Assembly: GCF_001999965.1 (NCBI RefSeq)
Contig: NZ_CP019646.1
Location: 1,984,001 to 2,048,000 of the forward strand
Length of the DNA: 64,000 nucleotides
From: Limihaloglobus sulfuriphilus
GTDB lineage: Bacteria; Planctomycetota; Phycisphaerae; Sedimentisphaerales; Sedimentisphaeraceae
Reading direction: 5' to 3'
Shown: positions 59,483 through 64,000 of the stretch, piece after piece
Position numbering within the stretch: position 1 is the stretch's first letter
Layout: every line of letters starts with the position of its first letter
The notes under the pieces: model-generated
What the model was told of the DNA's origin: nothing
Database searches by the model: none
The model's input: the letters and a program-made list of their open reading frames with translations, nothing else
Made by a program: the position numbers and the translations under genes

Positions 59483-60484
59483 CTACCACGCAAACGCCCC
59501 TGGTGCCGGACCGGGCTTGAACGGTCTGCCCTTGTTTATATCGAATATTTCGTTGAGTTTTGCCAGTGTCTCCGGGGCAAGCTCGATCTCTGCCGCCCTC
59601 TCGAGGCCTTCGAGGTGTTCAACCTTGCGGACTCCCACTATTGGAGACGCCACAGCCGGATGAGAAAGCACCCAGGCTATCGCCACTGCATGCGCCGGCT
59701 CGCCCAGATCGCTGCATATCTTGTGGAAAGCCCCAATCTGGCTGCTGCCTTCGATACTTATGCCGTATTCATTTTCAACGTTGGCAGTACGGGTGTTGGG
59801 CTGTGATTTTGTCTTGCCGGTGAGAATTCCGCCGGCCAGCGGCATATATGGTATCGCACCGATGCCCAGCTCAAGGCACGCCGGCAGAACTTCCATTTCC
59901 GGGCCGCGGCTTAGCAGGTTGTATTGAGTCTGCTCAGAGATGATGCCAAGCCTGCCGCGGGCTGCCGCCATATTCTGGAACTTCATCAGCCCCCAGCCGG
60001 GGAAATTGCTCGTACCCATATACAGCACATCGCCGTCATCAACGAGCTTATCGAAACAGCCCCAGTACTCCTCGCCGGTGATATGCGTGTCGATGTGATG
60101 CACCTGATACAGGTCAATATGGTCGGTCTGGAGCCTGCGGAGTGAACCGGCGGCGTGTTTTCTGACCTTGTACGCGGATATGCCCGGCTCCTCGTTGGGC
60201 AGATCCCCGCCGGCCATATTGCCGAACACTTTTGTCGCCAGCACTATCCTGTCGCGCCGGCCGCCGCCCTGTGCAAGCCAGTTTCCGATTATCGTCTCAC
60301 TGCCGCCGCGGTTATCCGGCCCGCCGTACATGTTGGCGGTATCAAAAAAGTTGATGCCCATCTCGAGGGCCTTGTCCATGATGGCGAAGGCCTCTTTTTC
60401 GCCGGTCGCGCTGCCGAAGTGCATCGTCCCCAGGCAAACCCGGCTGACGGTCAGATTTGAACGTCCCAGTTTTGTGTATTTCAT
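59483..60484 (-). CDS. Aldo/keto reductase
   Basis: A 333-residue NADPH-dependent oxidoreductase of the aldo/keto reductase superfamily. 'FDTANMYGG' (catalytic Asp and Tyr, about 48-56), Lys in 'VLATKVFG', His in 'LYQVHHIDTH', and the NADPH-binding 'SPIVGVRKVEHLEG' near the C-terminus are all present. Length and order match the YajO/YccK-like group. GAGGAG lies about 8 nt before the ATG. Substrate unknown; it may process sugars or aldehydes from glycan breakdown. Confidence 0.92.
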   Translation of the reverse strand: MKYTKLGRSNLTVSRVCLGTMHFGSATGEKEAFAIMDKALEMGINFFDTANMYGGPDNRGGSETIIGNWLAQGGGRRDRIVLATKVFGNMAGGDLPNEEPGISAYKVRKHAAGSLRRLQTDHIDLYQVHHIDTHITGEEYWGCFDKLVDDGDVLYMGTSNFPGWGLMKFQNMAAARGRLGIISEQTQYNLLSRGPEMEVLPACLELGIGAIPYMPLAGGILTGKTKSQPNTRTANVENEYGISIEGSSQIGAFHKICSDLGEPAHAVAIAWVLSHPAVASPIVGVRKVEHLEGLERAAEIELAPETLAKLNEIFDINKGRPFKPGPAPGAFAW

Positions 60485-60542
60485 TTTATCTCCTCTTTAA
60501 ATTACTTCAATATCGCAGAGCGAAGTTTCCCCGCGGGTTATA

Positions 60543-60803
60543 TCAATGCCCAAGCAATTGTCTGGTAATGGAATTTTTATCCTTGAGTATTTTCGAGCCG
60601 CGAGTGATTTTACAAAGGCTGATTCGCATTTTTTTTGCTATCTCACGCTGCGGCATACCCTGGTCAATCAGCTTTATGAGCTTCCAGCGTTTTTTGAATT
60701 TTTCGATTTCAGATTTGGTAAAAAGCTCCTGGAAAAATTTACCAAGCTCAGCGGGATCATCCATTTCTGCAATGATTTCCAATAAATCTTTATCATCTGA
60801 CAT
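60543..60803 (-). CDS. TrpR-like (YerC/YecD-type) regulator
   Basis: An 86-residue protein, started at the ATG at 60803 rather than the in-frame TTG at 60809. 'LFTKSEIEKFKKRWKLIKLI' and 'MPQREIAKKMRISLCKITRG' with 'SKILK' match the Trp-repressor superfamily helix-turn-helix; the spacing resembles the stand-alone YerC/YecD group rather than E. coli TrpR. It lies between the aldo/keto reductase and ribH, convergent with neither. DNA targets unknown. Confidence 0.8.
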   Translation of the reverse strand: MSDDKDLLEIIAEMDDPAELGKFFQELFTKSEIEKFKKRWKLIKLIDQGMPQREIAKKMRISLCKITRGSKILKDKNSITRQLLGH

Positions 60804-60937
60804 GATCAAAACCTGTTCTAAATATGATATAAGTATAATGTCATAACTATTCTACAAATATTCAGACGTTTTAAAAGAAAATTTCGAAAAATACTCCATA
60901 ATCCCTCAACAGCATCTTTCGCTAGTCAAAATAACTC

Positions 60938-60966
60938 TTTACAAACACTGCATGAGATATTATAAT
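60938..60966 (+). promoter_or_regulatory. Promoter of ribH
   Basis: TTTACA (60938-60943), 17 bp, TATAAT (60961-60966): strong sigma-70 promoter. The predicted start near 60973 lies beyond the upstream ATG at 60968 and therefore supports the ribH start at 61007. Confidence 0.7.
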
Positions 60967-61006
60967 TTTGAAAAGTTTGATATATCTCTATATTGGAGAA
61001 AATGAT

Positions 61007-61483
61007 ATGATAACAGAAATTAATGGACAATTAAGTGCCGGCGATGCCAGGTTTGCTGTCGTAGTAAGCCGGTTCAACGAGCTGATAACCAGCAAGCTGC
61101 TTGGCGGCGCGATCGATTCACTCACCCGTCACGGTGCCGGCGAGGATCAGATAACCGTTATCTGGGTTCCCGGAGCGATCGAGATACCCATCACGGCTAA
61201 GCGGCTCTGCCAGAGCGGCAAGTTTGACGCGGTAATCTGTTTAGGTGCCGTAATTCGCGGCTCTACAAGCCATTATGACTATGTCTGCCAGCAGGTATCA
61301 CGCGGCGTAGCACAGATAAACTACGATACCGGAGTACCGGCGGTCTTCGGCGTGCTTACATGTGAGACCATTGAGCAGGCTATTGAACGTGCCGGAACAA
61401 AAGCCGGTAACGCCGGCGCAAATGCCGCTGTCGGCGCGATAGAAATGGTAAACGTTCTTCGTGAGATAGATGAGACTCTGTAA
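61007..61483 (+). CDS. ribH: 6,7-dimethyl-8-ribityllumazine synthase
   Basis: A 158-residue lumazine synthase, the penultimate step of riboflavin synthesis (condenses ribitylaminouracil with dihydroxybutanone phosphate). '[18 protein letters not shown]', '[14 protein letters not shown]', '[20 protein letters not shown]' (with the catalytic His) and '[13 protein letters not shown]' are diagnostic. The start at 61007 has GGAG 9 nt upstream and fits the family N-terminus; the upstream ATG at 60968 precedes the predicted transcription start. nusB follows after 69 bp, a common ribH-nusB pairing. Confidence 0.95.
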   Translation: MITEINGQLSAGDARFAVVVSRFNELITSKLLGGAIDSLTRHGAGEDQITVIWVPGAIEIPITAKRLCQSGKFDAVICLGAVIRGSTSHYDYVCQQVSRGVAQINYDTGVPAVFGVLTCETIEQAIERAGTKAGNAGANAAVGAIEMVNVLREIDETL

Positions 61484-61552
61484 ATAATCGCGGCCGACGC
61501 AGGCCGGTTAGCTGTTTATGCTCTTTTTAAATATCAAAAGGATGGAAATATA

Positions 61553-62023
61553 GTGGACAAAAGGACCAAGGCCAGAGAAATAGCCATGCAGGCTTTGTTT
61601 CAGCTTGATGTGCAGGGAGACCGCGTTCTTGACTGTATTGACGGTTTTATAAAAGAAAACTGCCAGGAAGAGCTTTCCGAACAGCTCGCCCGGGAGTGGT
61701 GTATGGGAACCAGGCAGCACATCGCAGAATGTGACCGGATTATCGAAAAAGCCGCCCCGAGATGGCGAATCCAGAGAATCGAACTTCTGGAGAGAAACAT
61801 ACTTCGGCTGAGCTGTTATCAGCTGCTCAAATGCAGTGAGATACCCTCCAAGGTAGTGATCAACGAGGCTATAGAGATGGCCAAGAGATACGGCTCCGCG
61901 CGTTCACCGGCATTTGTAAACGGCGTTATGGACGCGGTACACCGAATAATAAACGAAGAGAAGAGAGACGCAAAAACACCGGATATACAATCCGTTTCGG
62001 CAGGCGCGGAGATAGCACAGTGA
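61553..62023 (+). CDS. nusB: Transcription antitermination factor NusB
   Basis: A 156-residue NusB with 'AREIAMQALFQLDVQG' at the start, 'PRWRIQRIELLERNILRLSC' and 'EIPSKVVINEAIEMAKRYGS' at the conserved RNA/S10-binding helices. It promotes antitermination on rRNA operons with NusE. The start codon is GTG, with AGGATGG about 8 nt upstream. Its TGA overlaps the GTG start of parA by 4 bp. Confidence 0.94.
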   Translation: MDKRTKAREIAMQALFQLDVQGDRVLDCIDGFIKENCQEELSEQLAREWCMGTRQHIAECDRIIEKAAPRWRIQRIELLERNILRLSCYQLLKCSEIPSKVVINEAIEMAKRYGSARSPAFVNGVMDAVHRIINEEKRDAKTPDIQSVSAGAEIAQ

Positions 62024-62943
62024 GAAAAATCGCAGTCCTAAACCAGAAAGGCGGTGTCGGCAAGACCACAACCGTCGTCAACGTTGCCGCCGCACTGGCA
62101 GACCGCAGAAAACGCGTACTGGTGATAGATCTCGACCCGCAGGCCCACCTTACAATACACCTTGGCGTTGACCCGGAGAATATCGAATACGGGCTTTACG
62201 AGCTGCTCATTGGCCATTGCGAGCCGCACCAGGCGGTTGTCGAAGTCCGCGAAAACATCAGCCTTATCGGGGCGCATATCGACCTGGTAGGCACAGAAAG
62301 TGAGCTTGGCGGCGTTGACAACCGGGAGCAGAGACTCAAAAACGCCCTTGAGCCGCTGGAAAACGATTTTGATTATCTTCTCATCGACTGCCCTCCCTCA
62401 CTGGGGCTGCTCAGTTTAAACGCGCTGGCGGCGGTTACTGAGATAATCATACCTCTCGTGCCGCATTTTCTCGCCCTGCAGGGACTTGGAAAACTCTTCG
62501 AGACGGTAATGCTGATAAATCAGCGGATAAATCCCCGGCTCAAAGTCAGCGGCATCCTGCTCTGTATGTTCGACTCGAGGACTTCGCTCAGCGGCGAGGT
62601 AAAAAACGATATCGACCAGTTCCTCGACGCGGCACGCGGCACAGATGCCCCTTGGGCCGATGCCCAGATAATGCCGATTGAGATACGAAGAAACATAAAG
62701 CTCGCAGAAGCACCGAGTTACGGCCAGACAATCTTTGAGTATGAGCCAAACTGCAACGGGGCTGTGGACTATATGCAGATCGCGGCGTTTATTCTCGGCA
62801 CCCAAAAGCCGCAAAGGCAACCCCGGCAGCCGGCAAACGACCGGATAAACCCGCTTATAAGAGCCCTCTCAAAAGCGTCAGAGGCACATCAGAAAGCAGA
62901 AACAGACAGCCGGGATATAGATGAAAACAAGTCTCAAATTTAA
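62020..62943 (+). CDS. ParA/Soj family ATPase
   Basis: A 307-residue deviant-Walker ATPase. 'NQKGGVGKTTTVVNVAAALA' (about 8-27) holds the P-loop with signature lysine, 'VIDLDPQAHLT' is A', and 'DYLLIDCPPSLGLLSLNAL' is Walker B. It starts with GTG overlapping the nusB stop (GTGA), so it is translationally coupled to nusB. The C-terminal 40 residues are basic and proline/Gln-rich, beyond the core domain. No parB follows in the visible sequence; chromosome segregation or positioning of another cargo are both possible. Confidence 0.88.
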   Translation: MRKIAVLNQKGGVGKTTTVVNVAAALADRRKRVLVIDLDPQAHLTIHLGVDPENIEYGLYELLIGHCEPHQAVVEVRENISLIGAHIDLVGTESELGGVDNREQRLKNALEPLENDFDYLLIDCPPSLGLLSLNALAAVTEIIIPLVPHFLALQGLGKLFETVMLINQRINPRLKVSGILLCMFDSRTSLSGEVKNDIDQFLDAARGTDAPWADAQIMPIEIRRNIKLAEAPSYGQTIFEYEPNCNGAVDYMQIAAFILGTQKPQRQPRQPANDRINPLIRALSKASEAHQKAETDSRDIDENKSQI

Positions 62944-62995
62944 AAGTCTAATGTTATTTTTGCTGAATATTTTGTAATAACCTCTATAAGGTAAA

Positions 62996-63241
62996 TTGGT
63001 GTGGAATTTTAATGAAATTAAAGAAATAAAATATAAAGGCGGATATATTTATCACATAGAGTTTGATGATTCTATCAAAGGTGACATTGATTTCTCATCT
63101 TACCTTGATAAAGGACCTGTATTTAAGCCCTTGGCTGACATTGATTTCTTTAAAAGTGCAAGGATAGATGGCGGTACAATAGTTTGGCCAAATGGTGTAG
63201 ATATAGCTCCAGAAACGCTGTACGAAAAATTACAGAATTAA
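62996..63241 (+). CDS. DUF2442 domain protein
   Basis: An 81-residue protein matching the DUF2442 layout: '[20 protein letters not shown]', then '[19 protein letters not shown]' and '[17 protein letters not shown]'. The start is TTG at 62996 or the adjacent GTG at 62999; AAGG lies upstream. DUF2442 genes are often next to DUF4160 genes and have been linked to toxin-antitoxin-like pairs. No DUF4160 partner is visible here. AT-rich compared with parA. Confidence 0.8.
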   Translation: MVWNFNEIKEIKYKGGYIYHIEFDDSIKGDIDFSSYLDKGPVFKPLADIDFFKSARIDGGTIVWPNGVDIAPETLYEKLQN

Positions 63242-63274
63242 ACCGAAGTCACCGGACAACCAGAGGATTCAGTA

Positions 63275-63553
63275 ATGCCAACCATAAAAGATGTTATAGT
63301 TAGAAAACCCAGTGAGCAGGAAAAACAGGAATGTCTTCAGTGGCCGACATGGTCAAGCGGTGTAAGTAAGTTTGACTGGGAATACACCCAGAGAGAAACC
63401 TGCCTGGTCATGGAGGGCAGGGTTACCGTTTACAGCCCTGACCAGAGAGAATCTGTGTCATTCGGCGCCGGAGATATGGTTATTTTCCCCAATGACCTTG
63501 CCTGTATATGGGATGTAAAAGAGCCGGTGCTCAAACATTATAACTTCAGTTAA
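63275..63553 (+). CDS. Small cupin (DUF861-like) protein
   Basis: A 92-residue single cupin domain: 'WPTWSSGVSKFDWEYTQRET', 'LVMEGRVTVY', 'FGAGDMVIFPNDLACIWDV'. This matches the small cupin group related to ureidoglycine aminohydrolase (DUF861). The enzymatic role of the stand-alone short form is unknown. No clear RBS was found; it begins 33 bp after the DUF2442 gene. Confidence 0.85.
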   Translation: MPTIKDVIVRKPSEQEKQECLQWPTWSSGVSKFDWEYTQRETCLVMEGRVTVYSPDQRESVSFGAGDMVIFPNDLACIWDVKEPVLKHYNFS

Positions 63554-63595
63554 AGCATCCGGCATATAAGAAAACTATCATCGCGGAGCAGAATA

Positions 63596-64000
63596 ATGAA
63601 TGATATCCGCTTGAAACGGCGATTCATTAATTACAAAAAGGCATTTGCCGGACTTGCTGACGCGGTCGCGCTCGCCGAAAAGCGGGAACTTTCCGACCTG
63701 GAAAAACAGGGAATTATACAGAGCTTTGAGTTTGCACACGAACTGGCCTGGAATGTACTTAAGGATTATCTTGAGCACAAGGGCTACACCAACATTATCG
63801 GCTCACGGGATGCAAGCCGCACAGCTTTTAAGAACAGTCTCATACAGGATGGAGACGCCTGAATGAAAATGATCATGGATCGAAACAAAACATCCCACAC
63901 CTATGATATGAATACAGCCGACGATGTAGTGAAAATATCATAAAGGCGTTTTATCCGACGTTCAAAAAACTGCTTGATAATTTCAACGCCCTATACACAG
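63596..64000 (+). pseudogene. Broken HI0074-type nucleotidyltransferase-partner (HEPN) gene
   Basis: The first 88 codons ('RFINYKKAFAGLADAVALAE', 'QSFEFAHELAWNVLKDYLEH') match the nucleotidyltransferase substrate-binding/HEPN family of MNT-HEPN modules. TGA at 63860-63862 replaces the expected Trp of 'GDAW'. The same frame continues 'MKMIMDRNKTSHTYDM' (the conserved R-x4-H region) and then needs a one-base frame change near 63932 to read 'NIIKAFYPTFKKLLDNFNAL'. So the gene carries a nonsense and a frameshift lesion. It continues past the window edge; the partner nucleotidyltransferase is not visible. Confidence 0.75.

Noticed and set aside
60968-61006. Upstream ATG for ribH adding 13 residues
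   Set aside because: It lies before the predicted transcription start (about 60973) and the extra residues are not part of lumazine synthase; the start at 61007 has a better RBS.

Overview
The window looks like a chromosome segment of a marine or saline-sediment planctomycete of the Phycisphaerae type (Sedimentisphaerales-like). The grounds are secreted proteins ending in a dockerin-like 'DxNxDCxVNxxDF' tail, a PEP-CTERM sorting signal, prepilin-type '[16 protein letters not shown]' proteins, a sulfatase and several sialidase-like glycan enzymes. No rRNA or taxonomic marker is present, so this is inference.

Region 1 (1-27.2 kb, host-like). A minus-strand run from about 10.2 kb to the left edge encodes two secreted LamG/sialidase-like/dockerin-like proteins, a DHDPS/N-acetylneuraminate-lyase-family aldolase, two smaller secreted sialidase-like proteins, a sulfatase and a GH130 phosphorylase cut by the window edge. 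Together they look like one glycan-degradation operon. Upstream lie a repetitive surface protein, a prepilin-type protein and a PEP-CTERM protein, then LacI and AraC regulators, a second aldolase with an FG-GAP protein, nucleoside hydrolase and ribokinase (ribonucleoside salvage), a MscS channel, a flavin disulfide oxidoreductase, a short UvrC and tRNA-Lys(TTT).

Region 2 (27.3-57.7 kb, AT-rich accessory island). An excisionase-like gene and a tyrosine recombinase sit just after the tRNA. They are followed by a type I restriction-modification locus (hsdM, hsdS, hsdR) interrupted by an ImmA/IrrE-DUF4411 pair, a PD-(D/E)XK-like protein, an unrecognised gene, an AbiJ-NTD4/HEPN-like gene and an AlbA_2/ATPase gene. 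After hsdR come six tightly packed genes: a NucS-like nuclease, two unrecognised proteins, a membrane protein, a TPR-like protein and another unrecognised protein. An IS1634-like element, a DNA methyltransferase split by an IS21-family element, and small plasmid/ICE-like genes with structured leaders complete the island. It ends where a truncated island gene abuts a truncated beta-helix gene. No right attachment site is visible.

Region 3 (57.7-64 kb, host-like). The beta-helix remnant, a decayed REP-associated tyrosine transposase, an aldo/keto reductase, a TrpR-like regulator, ribH-nusB-parA in a row, DUF2442 and cupin genes, and a broken HEPN-type nucleotidyltransferase-partner gene at the right edge.

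Most notable: an RNA leader at about 57.07-57.22 kb in which the loop of an intrinsic terminator is fully complementary to the RNA 5' end, and a second stem hides the ribosome-binding site of an 8-residue leader peptide; the defence genes nested in and after the type I locus; four tandem paralogous sialidase-like enzymes; and a 41-bp element shared by two promoter regions.
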